DNA of 64,000 bases from Phil1 sp964487565 (GTDB lineage Bacteria; Bacillota; Clostridia; Christensenellales; CAG-138): NCBI GenBank assembly GCA_964487565.1, contig CAZARN010000005.1:1-64000 (forward strand), in the 5' to 3' direction. Shown here piece after piece: positions 44,157 through 55,601 of the stretch. A model generated the notes under the pieces. It was not told where the DNA came from. It did not search any database and was given only the letters and a program-made list of their open reading frames with translations. The position numbers and the translations under genes were made by a program. Each line of letters opens with the position of its first letter. Within the stretch, counting starts at the first letter, position 1.

Positions 44157-44194
44157 AAAAGCCCCGCGCCGGAACAAACCGGCGCGGGGCTTTT
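44157..44194. terminator. Bidirectional terminator between the sortase gene and mnmE
   Basis: A perfect 12-bp stem (44161-44172 with 44179-44190, loop AACAAA) is flanked by AAAA and TTTT, serving both converging transcripts. Confidence 0.92.
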
Positions 44195-44204
44195 GATTCG
44201 CTTC

Positions 44205-45548
44205 CTATTTGCCGACGCAGAAATTTTTGAAAATCCTGTCTATAACATCCTCGGAAACGTCATGGCCGGTTATCTCGCCGATCGAAGCGAGCGCCGAGTG
44301 CATGAGCACCGCGGCACAGTCCGCCCCGTCCGCGATATTGAGTGACAGAAGCGCGCCGCGCGCGCTGCAAAGCGCTTCGAGATGACGGGAATTGGTGATG
44401 AGCGCGCTTTCACCCTCCGGGATAAGCATTGAGGCCAGCGCGCTCCTGAGCGCTTCTATGCCCTCACCCGTCGCGGCGCTCAGCGTAACGCAATCTATGC
44501 CGAACCGGTCAAGCTCTTCGGCGTTCCAAACGGCCGGAAGATCGCTTTTGCACACTGCGGCGATCCTCTCGCGCGATGAAGTCGTCTCCAGCAGCTTTAT
44601 ATCCTCGTGGGTCAGCGCGACGCCGGAGTCGAACGCGAGAATCAGCACGTCGGCCTTCTCCGCCTGCTCAAGCGCGCGAAGCACGCCTATGCGCTCCGCT
44701 TCGTCGCGCGCCTCGCGTATGCCGGCGGTATCGATCAGTCGCACCGGCACACCGCAGACGGAGATGCGTTCCTCAAGCGTGTCGCGCGTGGTGCCGGGCA
44801 GAGGCGTCACGATTGCGCGCTCGGAACCGACAAGCGCGTTGAAAAGCGAGGACTTGCCCGCGTTCGGCGAGCCGAGGATCGCAACGGTGGCCCCTTCACG
44901 GATATATCTGCCGCGAAGTCCCCCCTCGATGAGCGCGTCAAGGCGCATTACTATCACGTCTATCCTGTCCTGCAAGACCGAGAACACATCCTCCTCAAGC
45001 TCCTCGGGATAATCAAGCGCGGCGTCAACGCCCGAAAGCGTATCCGTGAGCGCGTCCTCGATCGCGCCGACCGCCGCGCCGACGCTCCCCTCGAGCTGCT
45101 CAAGCGCCGACGACGCGGAGCGAAGCGTCACGGCGTTGATCATATCCATCACGGCCTCCGCGCGCGAAAGCGACAGCTTGCCGTTCATGAACGCCCTTCG
45201 CGTGAATTCGCCGGGGGCGGCAGGGGAAAGCCCCACGCGCGCAAGTGCGTCGAGCGCGGCGCGCACCACCGCCTGACCGCCGTGGAGATACAGCTCCGCC
45301 ATATCCTCGCCGGTATAGCTTTTAGGCCCCTTGAAAAAGCAGGCCATTATATCATCGATGACGTCGGATTGCCCTTTTTCGCCCTCCAGAGCGTCCGTGA
45401 GCCGTCCAAACGTCATTTCCCGGGGAATCAACGGCTTACCTGTCAAAAAAAGGCGTCCGAGGGCGTACAGCGAGCGCGGGCCTGTGATCCTTATCACGGC
45501 GATGGCGCCGCCGGCGGGCGTGGCCGGGGCAAAAACAGTATCGATCAT
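44205..45548 (-). CDS. mnmE: tRNA modification GTPase MnmE
   Basis: MnmE with MnmG puts the 5-substituent on wobble uridine. The 447-residue protein has the N-terminal folate domain (DTVFAPATPAGGAIAVIRITGP), the G domain with GSPNAGKSSLFNAL, PGTTRDT and DTAGIREARDEAE, and the C-terminal FCVGK (CxGK) motif. The G4 guanine-recognition motif, normally NKxD, reads CKSD here. The start overlaps the preceding gene's stop by 4 bases. Confidence 0.95.
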   Translation of the reverse strand: MIDTVFAPATPAGGAIAVIRITGPRSLYALGRLFLTGKPLIPREMTFGRLTDALEGEKGQSDVIDDIMACFFKGPKSYTGEDMAELYLHGGQAVVRAALDALARVGLSPAAPGEFTRRAFMNGKLSLSRAEAVMDMINAVTLRSASSALEQLEGSVGAAVGAIEDALTDTLSGVDAALDYPEELEEDVFSVLQDRIDVIVMRLDALIEGGLRGRYIREGATVAILGSPNAGKSSLFNALVGSERAIVTPLPGTTRDTLEERISVCGVPVRLIDTAGIREARDEAERIGVLRALEQAEKADVLILAFDSGVALTHEDIKLLETTSSRERIAAVCKSDLPAVWNAEELDRFGIDCVTLSAATGEGIEALRSALASMLIPEGESALITNSRHLEALCSARGALLSLNIADGADCAAVLMHSALASIGEITGHDVSEDVIDRIFKNFCVGK

Positions 45549-46936
45549 TTGCCGCCTTCCTTTCCCGGCCCCATATCGCGCACGATGGCGCGGAGCCTTT
45601 CATATGTGTTGTCAGAGGGTTTGCAGGCGCAGTGCATGAGAAGCGCGCGTTTGATCTCGCCGATGCGCGCGCACGGCGCAATGTCGAGCCACCCGGCGAT
45701 GTCGCGTCCGGTGCAGGCAAGCTCGCCCTCCGTGAACGGCGCGCCGCTCTCCCGCATCGCGTTGAGAATGCGTCGCCATTTTTCAGCCGTGTCGACGGGG
45801 CCTGTGATTATGCCGCTGCCGTGCACATCCGCATCGCGCACAAGGCAAAGCTTTTCGGAAAGATCCCGCCCAAGCGCCACGAAACGCTTTTTGCAGGCGC
45901 GGTCGCGCGCGTCGCCGTTGAGATCGAACATATGCCATCTGATAAGGCTGACGGCGTCTTGGCGCAGCGCGTTCGGATATCTGAGGCGGCGCAGCACACC
46001 GTCCGCCATATCGGCGCCGATGAGCTCATGCCCGTGCATCTTGCCGTGATCCGCAAGCGCAACAGGCTTGCCTATATCGTGAAGCAGCATAGTGAGACGA
46101 AGCGTCAGCTCCGGCGGCACGGAGGCCGCCGCGTGTATCGCATGGCCGTAAACATCATACGCATGGTATTTCCTGCGCTGTTCCACGCCGAAGCAGGCCG
46201 TAAGCTCCGGCAGAAAAACGTCGTACGCGCCGCAAAGGCGAAGAAGATCGAGCGCGTATATCATGCTTTGCGTTCCCGCGCCGTAACGCACGTCGCAAAG
46301 AAGAAGCTTTGAAAGCTCGTCGCGTATGCGCTCCGGCGATATGTCGGACAGACCGGCCGCGTGGCAGCGGGCGGCGTCAAGCGTTGCCTGATCCACGCGA
46401 AAGCCAAGTTCGCCGCAAAAGCGCGCCATGCGAAGTATGCGAAGCGCGTCGTCGCCCATTATCGCGCCGGGATCATCGGAGGTAGCCCTTATCACCCTGT
46501 CCGAAATATCGCGCAATCCGCCCGTCGGGTCGATAATACTGTTCTGAAGTATGTCAAGATAGAGCGCATTGACCGTGAAGTCCCTGCGCGCGGCGTCCTC
46601 CTCGACAGAATCCGAATAGCGCACGCTGTCCGGTCTGTGCGCGCCGCCCGACGCGTAGCTTTCGCTCCTGAAGCAGGCGTATTCGAACCTTTCGCCGCCA
46701 AAAACGATATCGAGCGTGCCGAACGCAGCCCCCTTCGCGAAACAACGGAGGTCGTTCTCCGCGCAAAGCGAAGCGACCTCGTCAGGACGCATGGCGGAGC
46801 ATATATCGCAGTCGCTTACGGCAAGGCCCAAAATGGGATTGCGCACCATGCCGCCCACGGCATAGAGCGTTTTGCCTCTTTGCGCAAACAGGCCCGCAAG
46901 CGAAACAAGACTTTTTGAAACCGAGAGCTCATTCAT
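45545..46936 (-). CDS. CCA-adding / poly(A) polymerase family tRNA nucleotidyltransferase with HD domain
   Basis: The 463-residue enzyme adds or repairs the tRNA CCA end. Seen are the nucleotidyltransferase motif AVGGMVRNPILGLAVSDCDI, the RRDFTVNAL motif, the ILRMARF region and an HD phosphohydrolase motif LLHDIGKP. The ATG at 46936 has no Shine-Dalgarno sequence but lies exactly seven bases after a -10 element, so the mRNA may be leaderless. It heads a two-gene unit with mnmE. Confidence 0.9.
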   Translation of the reverse strand: MNELSVSKSLVSLAGLFAQRGKTLYAVGGMVRNPILGLAVSDCDICSAMRPDEVASLCAENDLRCFAKGAAFGTLDIVFGGERFEYACFRSESYASGGAHRPDSVRYSDSVEEDAARRDFTVNALYLDILQNSIIDPTGGLRDISDRVIRATSDDPGAIMGDDALRILRMARFCGELGFRVDQATLDAARCHAAGLSDISPERIRDELSKLLLCDVRYGAGTQSMIYALDLLRLCGAYDVFLPELTACFGVEQRRKYHAYDVYGHAIHAAASVPPELTLRLTMLLHDIGKPVALADHGKMHGHELIGADMADGVLRRLRYPNALRQDAVSLIRWHMFDLNGDARDRACKKRFVALGRDLSEKLCLVRDADVHGSGIITGPVDTAEKWRRILNAMRESGAPFTEGELACTGRDIAGWLDIAPCARIGEIKRALLMHCACKPSDNTYERLRAIVRDMGPGKEGGK

Positions 46937-46943
46937 GGCATTA

Positions 46944-46972
46944 TTATTATTGCACAAATACCCCGTTGTCAA
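46944..46972 (-). promoter_or_regulatory. Promoter of the CCA enzyme-mnmE unit, predicting a leaderless mRNA
   Basis: On minus, TTGACA (46967-46972), 17 bp, then TAATAA (46944-46949). Seven bases later comes the ATG at 46936, so transcription should start at or within a base or two of the start codon. No ribosome site is present upstream of the ATG. Confidence 0.65.
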
Positions 46973-47086
46973 CGCCGATTTGCGAAATACCGCCGCAAAG
47001 GACGCCGAAAGGGCGCGCGAGGCCGGTTGAGAGCTGCCGGCATGTGTTTTATCATGCCTTTTCTTCTTATAATAATAAACAAAAGC

Positions 47087-47115
47087 TTGAATTGCAGACG
47101 GTTGAATGGTAAAAT
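47087..47115 (+). promoter_or_regulatory. recF-gyrB-gyrA promoter
   Basis: TTGAAT (47087-47092), 17 bp, TAAAAT (47110-47115). Transcription would start near 47122, 19 bases before the recF ATG. Confidence 0.7.
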
Positions 47116-47140
47116 ATTATTGAGGAAAAAGGGGCGCATT

Positions 47141-48265
47141 ATGTACATCGAGCGGCTTCAACTGAATTATTTCCGCAACTACGAATCGCTCCGGCTGACG
47201 CCCGGCCGCGGTCTCAATGTGATCGTCGGCGAGAACGCGCAGGGCAAGACCAACGCCGTTGAAGCGGTTTTTTTATGTGCGTTCGGGAGATCGCATCGCA
47301 CCCCGAGGGATGCGGAGCTTATCAGCTGCGGGATGAGCGGCGCGTATGTCGGCATGAACGTGGTGACAGGCGCCGGCAGCCGCAAGATTGAGATCAAGCT
47401 GCGTGACGGCGAGCGCAAACAACTTTTCATCGACTCGCTCCAATGCGAGCGCAGCTCGGAGCTGATGGGCGTGCTCAACGTGGTGATGTTTTCGCCCGAG
47501 GATCTTTCCCTCATAAAGGACGGCCCCGCGGAGAGGCGCCGCTTTCTAGACATGGAGCTTTCGCAGTTCCGCCCGGCGTACTATACCATCCTTCAGCGTT
47601 ACAACAAGGCGCTGCGCGAAAGAAACGCGCTGCTGAGGCCCGAAGCCGTGAAAACGCGCACGGGGGAGGAGCTGCGCCGCGAGCTGTACGGCTGGGACGA
47701 GCAGCTTATAACCCTCGGCGCCGACATTATGCAAAGGCGCGCGGAATTCATATGCAAGCTTGCCTCCATCGCGACAATACTGCACAGGGATATCTCCGGC
47801 AGGCGCGAAACGCTCGGCATCCGCTATGACCCGAACGTTTCCATGGAAAGAGGCAGTCTTGAAGACGCGATGGGCGAGGCGCTGTTTGCAGGGGTCGCGG
47901 ATGACATACGCCGCGGCTTCACGGGCACAGGCCCGCACAGGGATGATATCGCCATCACCCTTTCGGACAGGGCGGTGCGCGTATTCGGCAGTCAGGGCCA
48001 GCAGCGAACGGCAGCGCTCTCGCTCAAGCTTTCGGAGCTTGAGCTTCTCAGAGAGGACAGGGGAGAGCCGCCCGTGCTGATACTTGACGACGTGCTCTCG
48101 GAGCTGGACGAGCTCAGGCAGAGGGCGCTGCTCGAGGCCGTGCGCGACTGTCAAAGCTTCCTCACCTGCACCGGTCAGGACGGCCTTGTGCGCGCGGGGA
48201 TGGATATGCACGATATACCGGTGTTCAGGTGCGCCGCCGGCACGCTTGAACCCATAAATGTTTGA
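47141..48265 (+). CDS. recF: DNA replication and repair protein RecF
   Basis: RecF loads RecA at gaps. The 374-residue SMC-like ATPase has the N-terminal LQLNYFRNYESL, Walker A GENAQGKTNAVEA, the signature LGSQGQQRT-like VFGSQGQQRTAALSLKLSEL, and Walker B PVLILDDVLSELDE. The ATG at 47141 follows AAAGGGG; upstream in-frame codons precede the promoter. It leads the recF-gyrB-gyrA group, but dnaA and dnaN are not upstream. Confidence 0.95.
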   Translation: MYIERLQLNYFRNYESLRLTPGRGLNVIVGENAQGKTNAVEAVFLCAFGRSHRTPRDAELISCGMSGAYVGMNVVTGAGSRKIEIKLRDGERKQLFIDSLQCERSSELMGVLNVVMFSPEDLSLIKDGPAERRRFLDMELSQFRPAYYTILQRYNKALRERNALLRPEAVKTRTGEELRRELYGWDEQLITLGADIMQRRAEFICKLASIATILHRDISGRRETLGIRYDPNVSMERGSLEDAMGEALFAGVADDIRRGFTGTGPHRDDIAITLSDRAVRVFGSQGQQRTAALSLKLSELELLREDRGEPPVLILDDVLSELDELRQRALLEAVRDCQSFLTCTGQDGLVRAGMDMHDIPVFRCAAGTLEPINV

Positions 48266-48288
48266 AACTTGAAGAACGGAGTGAAACA

Positions 48289-50232
48289 ATGAGCAACCAT
48301 ACCGATTACGACGCTTCGCAAATACAGGTCCTCGAGGGCCTGGAAGCGGTCAAGCGCCGTCCGGGCATGTATATCGGCTCGACCGACGTGCGCGGACTGC
48401 ATCATCTTGTGAAGGAACTTGTGGACAACGCCATCGACGAAGCGATGGGCGGCTTCTGCAACCACATCGAGGTGACCATCCATGCGGACAACTCTGTCAC
48501 AGTGACCGACAACGGGCGCGGCATCCCCGTGGACATGCATGAGAAAATGCATAAGAGCGCGCTTGAAGTTGCGCTTACCGTGCTGCACGCGGGCGGCAAG
48601 TTCGGCGGCACGGGCTACAAGGTTTCCGGCGGACTGCACGGCGTGGGCCTTTCCGTTGTGAACGCGCTCTCCTCCTCCCTTCACGTTGAGGTGAGACGCG
48701 ACAACAAGATATACGAACAGGATTATGTGAACGGCGATCCCGTTGCGCCCGTGCATGCCGTGGGCGCGTATGAAGGCAACGAGAGCGGCACAAGCGTCAC
48801 GTTCCTTGCAAACGCCGATATATTCGATGAAGTGAACTATAACTTCGACACCCTCATAGACCGCATGAGGGAGCTTGCGTTTTTGAACGCGGGCCTTCGC
48901 ATAACCGTTACGGACGAGCGCGTCGGCGAGGGTGAGGAAATAATACAGAAGAGCTTCCATTACGAAGGCGGTATCGTCAACTTCGTCAAGCACATCAACC
49001 GCAAGAAGGCCGTGCTGCACGACGAACCGATTTACATCACGGCGAAGCGCGACAACCCCGAGAAAGGGGAGCACGCCACGATGGAAGTCGCCATACAGTA
49101 CAACGACGACTATAACGAGAATGTGTTCACATTCGCGAACAACATAAACACCGCCGAGGGCGGAAGCCATCTTGTGGGCTTCAGGAGCGCGATCACGCGC
49201 GTTATCAACGATTACGCCAAAAAGTACAAATACCTCAAGGACAGCGACGAGCCGCTCAAGGGCGAGGACATCCGCGAGGGTCTTTCAGCGATAGTATCCG
49301 TAAAGCTCGAGGAGCCTCAGTTCGAGGGTCAGACAAAGACCAAGCTCGGCAACGCATACATCCGCACGATGGTCGATTCCGCGGTATACGGCGGTCTTTC
49401 CACATATCTTGAGGAGCATCCGCCGATAGCGAAGCTCATCGTCGAAAAGTGCATAACAGCAGCCCACGCGCGCGACGCGGCGCGCAAGGCGAGGGAGCTC
49501 ACGCGAAGAAAGACTGCGCTCGACTCCACCTCGCTGCCGGGCAAGCTTGCGGACTGCACGGATTCCAACCCCGTGAACTGCGAAATATTCCTCGTCGAGG
49601 GCGACAGCGCGGGCGGCAGCGCCAAGCAGGGCAGAAACCCTGCGTTCCAGGCGATACTGCCCCTTCGCGGCAAGATACTCAACGTTGAAAAGGCGCGCAT
49701 GGACAGGATCCTCGGCAACAACGAGATACGCTCCATGATAACGGCCTTCGGCGCGGGCATAGACGACGATTTCGACGTTTCCAAGCTGCGTTATCACAAG
49801 ATCGTTTGCATGACGGATGCCGATGTTGACGGAAGTCACATAAGGATACTCATGCTCACGTTCTTCTTCCGCCATATGCGGCCGCTCATCGAGCAGGGCT
49901 ATGTTTATGTGGCCCAGCCCCCGCTTTACCGCATTACGCGCGGAAAGAACATCTGGTACGCTTACAGCGACGAAGAGCTTGCTGCGACGCTCGACCAGAT
50001 AGGCCGCGATCCCAAGCCGCTCATCAACCGCTACAAGGGCCTCGGCGAGATGAACCCTGAGCAGCTTTGGGAAACGACGATGGATCCCGATCACAGGATA
50101 ATGCTGCGCGTGAACCTTGAGGATGCGATCCGCGCGGACGAGATATTCACGATTCTCATGGGCGATCAGGTCGACCCGCGGCGCGAGTTCATAGAACAGA
50201 ACGCGAAGCTCGTGACCGATCTCGACGTTTGA
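48289..50232 (+). CDS. gyrB: DNA gyrase subunit B
   Basis: The ATPase subunit of gyrase, 647 residues. The GHKL ATP site (ELVDNAIDEAMGG, DNGRGIPVDMHEK, GGLHGVGLSVVNAL), the TOPRIM region (LVEGDSAGGSAKQGRN, MTDADVDGSHI) and the C-terminal YKGLGEMNPEQLWETTMDP are all intact. It lacks the ~170-residue insert of proteobacterial GyrB. The ATG at 48289 follows GGAGTG. Confidence 0.98.
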   Translation: MSNHTDYDASQIQVLEGLEAVKRRPGMYIGSTDVRGLHHLVKELVDNAIDEAMGGFCNHIEVTIHADNSVTVTDNGRGIPVDMHEKMHKSALEVALTVLHAGGKFGGTGYKVSGGLHGVGLSVVNALSSSLHVEVRRDNKIYEQDYVNGDPVAPVHAVGAYEGNESGTSVTFLANADIFDEVNYNFDTLIDRMRELAFLNAGLRITVTDERVGEGEEIIQKSFHYEGGIVNFVKHINRKKAVLHDEPIYITAKRDNPEKGEHATMEVAIQYNDDYNENVFTFANNINTAEGGSHLVGFRSAITRVINDYAKKYKYLKDSDEPLKGEDIREGLSAIVSVKLEEPQFEGQTKTKLGNAYIRTMVDSAVYGGLSTYLEEHPPIAKLIVEKCITAAHARDAARKARELTRRKTALDSTSLPGKLADCTDSNPVNCEIFLVEGDSAGGSAKQGRNPAFQAILPLRGKILNVEKARMDRILGNNEIRSMITAFGAGIDDDFDVSKLRYHKIVCMTDADVDGSHIRILMLTFFFRHMRPLIEQGYVYVAQPPLYRITRGKNIWYAYSDEELAATLDQIGRDPKPLINRYKGLGEMNPEQLWETTMDPDHRIMLRVNLEDAIRADEIFTILMGDQVDPRREFIEQNAKLVTDLDV

Positions 50233-50245
50233 CAGAGGTGGCATA

Positions 50246-52705
<2,460 letters not shown>

Positions 52706-52718
52706 GCGCACAACAAGA

Positions 52719-52752
52719 AGGGGCGCGCCGCAAGGCGCACCCCTGTTTTTTA
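52719..52752 (+). terminator. Terminator after gyrA
   Basis: An 11-bp stem AGGGGCGCGCC / GGCGCACCCCT with one mismatch and GCAA loop, followed by GTTTTTT. It lies between convergent gyrA and murA. Confidence 0.85.
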
Positions 52753-52760
52753 TATATGCT

Positions 52761-54026
52761 TCATTCGACGCGGGTTATATCCGCGCCCAAAGCGCGCAGC
52801 TTCTGTTCAAGATATTCATAGCCCCTGTCGATATATTCGATATTGTGGATTTCGCTTCTGCCTTCAGCGGAAAGCGCGGCGACGATGAGCGCGGCCCCGG
52901 CGCGAAGATCGCTTGCGTAAAGCGGCGCGCCGACAAGGGATTCGACCCCCTCGACCATCGCTGTGCGCGCATTCAGCGTGATCGACGCGCCCATGCGCTG
53001 AAGCTCGCTCACATGATTGAAGCGGGATTCAAATATGTTCTCAACGATAAAGCTGTTGCCGTTCGCGCGCGTGAGGAACGCCATCATAGGCTGCTGAAGA
53101 TCCGTCGGAAAGCCGGGATACGGAAGCGTTTTGATGTTCACGGCGCGTGGTCGTCCCTCGGCGGTCACGCGAAGATAAAATTCGCGTCCGTCGTCGCCTT
53201 CAAAAACATGTATTCCGCTTTCCATCAGCTTCGCCGAGATCGCCTCGAGATGGGTGGGGATAATATTGTTCAGAACCACGTCGCCGTTTGTCGCGGCAGC
53301 GGCGATCATATATGTTCCGGCTTCTATCTGATCGGGTATTATCGCATAAGTGCAGCCGTGGAGCTTTCTCCCGCCGTTGATGCGGATAATGTCCGTGCCG
53401 GCGCCCTTTACCTGCGCGCCCATCATGTTGAGGAAGTTCGCCGTGTCGACGACATGCGGCTCCTTCGCCGCGTTTGATATGACAGTCTGTCCGCTCGCTG
53501 CGACCGCGGCAAGCATGATGTTGATCGTCGCGCCGACAGACACAACGTCAAGATAAATGTCCGCGCCGACAAGCCCGTTCGTTTTTGCCTTCACTATACC
53601 GCGTTCGATAACGACCTCGGCGCCAAGCGCGCGAAGGCCCTTGATATGCTGATCGATCGGCCTTTGCCCGATGGAGCAGCCGCCGGGCAGCGCCACCTCC
53701 GCATGGCCGTATCTTCCGAGAAGCGCGCCGAGCAGATAATATGACGCGCGCATCTTCGACACCATGTCGAACGTGACATGACAATTGGTGATGCCGCGCG
53801 GATCGATGCGCATGGATCCGTCCGGCGTGAAATCGACGACCGCGCCCATAAGGCGCAATATCTCCTCGAGGGTGTTGACATCCTCAATGTAAGGAAGATT
53901 CTCCAGCCGGCAGCTTTCCCCCGCGAGTATGGTTGCGGGTATGATCGCAAGCGCCGCATTCTTTGCGCCGCTTATGGTCACGCTGCCTTCAAGCCTTTTG
54001 CCGCCGTTTATGACGTAATATGCCAT
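52761..54026 (-). CDS. murA: UDP-N-acetylglucosamine 1-carboxyvinyltransferase
   Basis: MurA catalyses the first committed step of peptidoglycan synthesis. The 421-residue protein has SGAKNAALAIIPA, the catalytic Cys117 in LPGGCSIGQRPID (the residue alkylated by fosfomycin, so the target is not of the Asp-type resistant form), and the late YPGFPTDLQQPMMAFL. Only one murA is in this window. Confidence 0.97.
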   Translation of the reverse strand: MAYYVINGGKRLEGSVTISGAKNAALAIIPATILAGESCRLENLPYIEDVNTLEEILRLMGAVVDFTPDGSMRIDPRGITNCHVTFDMVSKMRASYYLLGALLGRYGHAEVALPGGCSIGQRPIDQHIKGLRALGAEVVIERGIVKAKTNGLVGADIYLDVVSVGATINIMLAAVAASGQTVISNAAKEPHVVDTANFLNMMGAQVKGAGTDIIRINGGRKLHGCTYAIIPDQIEAGTYMIAAAATNGDVVLNNIIPTHLEAISAKLMESGIHVFEGDDGREFYLRVTAEGRPRAVNIKTLPYPGFPTDLQQPMMAFLTRANGNSFIVENIFESRFNHVSELQRMGASITLNARTAMVEGVESLVGAPLYASDLRAGAALIVAALSAEGRSEIHNIEYIDRGYEYLEQKLRALGADITRVE

Positions 54027-54054
54027 CCTTTACGGTACGCTCCCCTGTTTGTAA

Positions 54055-54255
54055 TCAGTGGCTGCAGCCGCCGCAGGAACCGCAATTGCCCCCGCAGCCT
54101 TCGCCGCATGATTTTGAACCAGAGCATTTGCCTTCATACGCGCGCTCTGTCACGCCGCCGCAAACCGGACATTTTATCCTGTCCATTTGGGTGAGGGCCG
54201 TAAGCTCGTCGAACACCTTGCCGCATTTCTTGCAGCGGAACTTCAATAAAGGCAT
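54055..54255 (-). CDS. FmdB-like zinc-ribbon protein with Cys/Gly-rich tail
   Basis: A 66-residue protein. An FmdB/CxxC_CxxC_SSSS ribbon (FRCKKCGKVFDEL...KCPVCGG) is followed by a tail with seven cysteines among Gly and Ser (CSGSKSCGEGCGGNCGSC...). The tail looks like a metal-binding segment. GGGAGG precedes the ATG. Function unknown; members of the family are called putative regulators. Confidence 0.8.
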   Translation of the reverse strand: MPLLKFRCKKCGKVFDELTALTQMDRIKCPVCGGVTERAYEGKCSGSKSCGEGCGGNCGSCGGCSH

Positions 54256-54329
54256 TAAAACCGCCTCCCTTTCGCGTCAGCCTTAGTATATTATCATCAA
54301 TTATCCGTCTTGGCAAGCCGGAGGCGCCG

Positions 54330-55505
54330 TCAATGCAGGTAAAACCGCGGATTGTAAGCGATCCCGTCGCAGCGCAGCTCAAAATGAAGCACTGCCGACT
54401 TGCAGTTGCCCGTCGAACCGGCAAGTCCGATGACGTCCCCCTGAGCGACGGTTGCGCCCAAAGCGACGTTTATCGCCGAAAGATGCGCGTACCGCGTCAC
54501 GAATCCGCCGCCGTGATCGATCTCTATCATGAGGCCGTAGCCGCCGCGTTCCATCGCGCAAACGACCGTCCCCGCGCAGGAGGCAAGCACCTCGTCCCCT
54601 TCGCTCGCCGCATAATCAAGGCCGAGATGGAGCACGCCGTGATACTGGCCGAAATTGAGAGTGATGCGCTTCGACCCCGTCGGATGCGCGAAGCTGAGCT
54701 CGCCCTCGTCCGGCCCGCGTTCGCCCTCTTTCCTGCCCGGCTCCGCGCTCTTGTCGACAGAAAGAGAGCCTTCAAGCACCTCTTCATCGATAAGCCGCGA
54801 TATTACTGCGGTCGTCGTCACGGGCTCCCCGTCCTGAACGCCGTTCACAAACCGCGTTACCGTCACGGTGTGCGTCGCGCCGTCGCGTCCCATGCTGACG
54901 ATACGCCGCGTGCCCTTGACAAGCGATTTGGTAGTCTCCGATTTTGTTTCACATGAAACATTTGTGACGCTTTGCGCAGTCAGCGTGGTGACGACGCTCA
55001 ACGGCGAATCCTCGCCGGTAAGAAGCGCATACAGCGCTTCGTATGTCGACACGGCCGAAGCTTCTTCCTGCGTTGCGGCCTTGAACTCCACATCGTTTTC
55101 TATCTGCGTATAGGCGACGCCTACGGCGTTTGCCATAAGCTCAAAGGAGGCGCAAACATCCGTCACCAGCGCATGGGCGGCCTCGTCGCTTGCGAGCACC
55201 CCGATGAGCGCGCCGTCCACATAGATCGACGTCGGCATGAACGCCGCATCGGCGGCAGGCGTTTCCGGCACGGTTTCCTCCGCAGCCTGCAAAGCCTCGG
55301 TTACTTCAGGCGTCGGCGAGGGCGACGGGGCAGGGGTTGCCGACGCCCACTCGGGTATGACTGCCGCGCCGCGCACGAAATAAGCGCCGGAGACAGCGCC
55401 CGCCATGAGCAGCGCAAACGCGGCAAGCAGTATGCGCACGGGTCTTCTTCGGCGTCTCAGCTCTTTTTCTTCTTCATCAAAATCTTGTGAAAAGCGATCT
55501 TCCAT
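54330..55505 (-). CDS. Membrane-anchored G5/M23 peptidoglycan-hydrolase-like protein
   Basis: The 391-residue protein has a short cytoplasmic start, one membrane helix (residues ~24-44), a Pro-rich linker (PAPSPSPTPE), a middle region, a G5-like domain and a C-terminal M23 LytM fold. Zinc ligands are His and Asp in HLGLD and His374 in VLHFELR; the catalytic His normally two residues earlier (HLHFE) is Val372. YAHLS keeps the other catalytic His. A parS site lies inside the gene. Activity may therefore be weak or absent, as in SpoIIQ-like scaffolds. The ATG at 55505 is the first before the basic stretch. Confidence 0.82.
   Translation of the reverse strand: MEDRFSQDFDEEEKELRRRRRPVRILLAAFALLMAGAVSGAYFVRGAAVIPEWASATPAPSPSPTPEVTEALQAAEETVPETPAADAAFMPTSIYVDGALIGVLASDEAAHALVTDVCASFELMANAVGVAYTQIENDVEFKAATQEEASAVSTYEALYALLTGEDSPLSVVTTLTAQSVTNVSCETKSETTKSLVKGTRRIVSMGRDGATHTVTVTRFVNGVQDGEPVTTTAVISRLIDEEVLEGSLSVDKSAEPGRKEGERGPDEGELSFAHPTGSKRITLNFGQYHGVLHLGLDYAASEGDEVLASCAGTVVCAMERGGYGLMIEIDHGGGFVTRYAHLSAINVALGATVAQGDVIGLAGSTGNCKSAVLHFELRCDGIAYNPRFYLH
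54945..54960. promoter_or_regulatory. parS site (ParB binding) within the M23 gene
   Basis: TGTTTCACATGAAACA differs from the Bacillus parS consensus TGTTNCACGTGAAACA only in the centre (CACATG for CACGTG). It is a 16-bp near-palindrome. With parA/parB 5 kb away, ParB nucleation here is likely. Confidence 0.88.
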
Positions 55506-55601
55506 AAAATTGATTATAACCCTCCGATGCGGGTTTGGCGAGTGAAAACTGTGTGAATAAAGCAAAGGCGCCCTGACGGCGCCCTTTGCACAATCTGTCG
55601 A

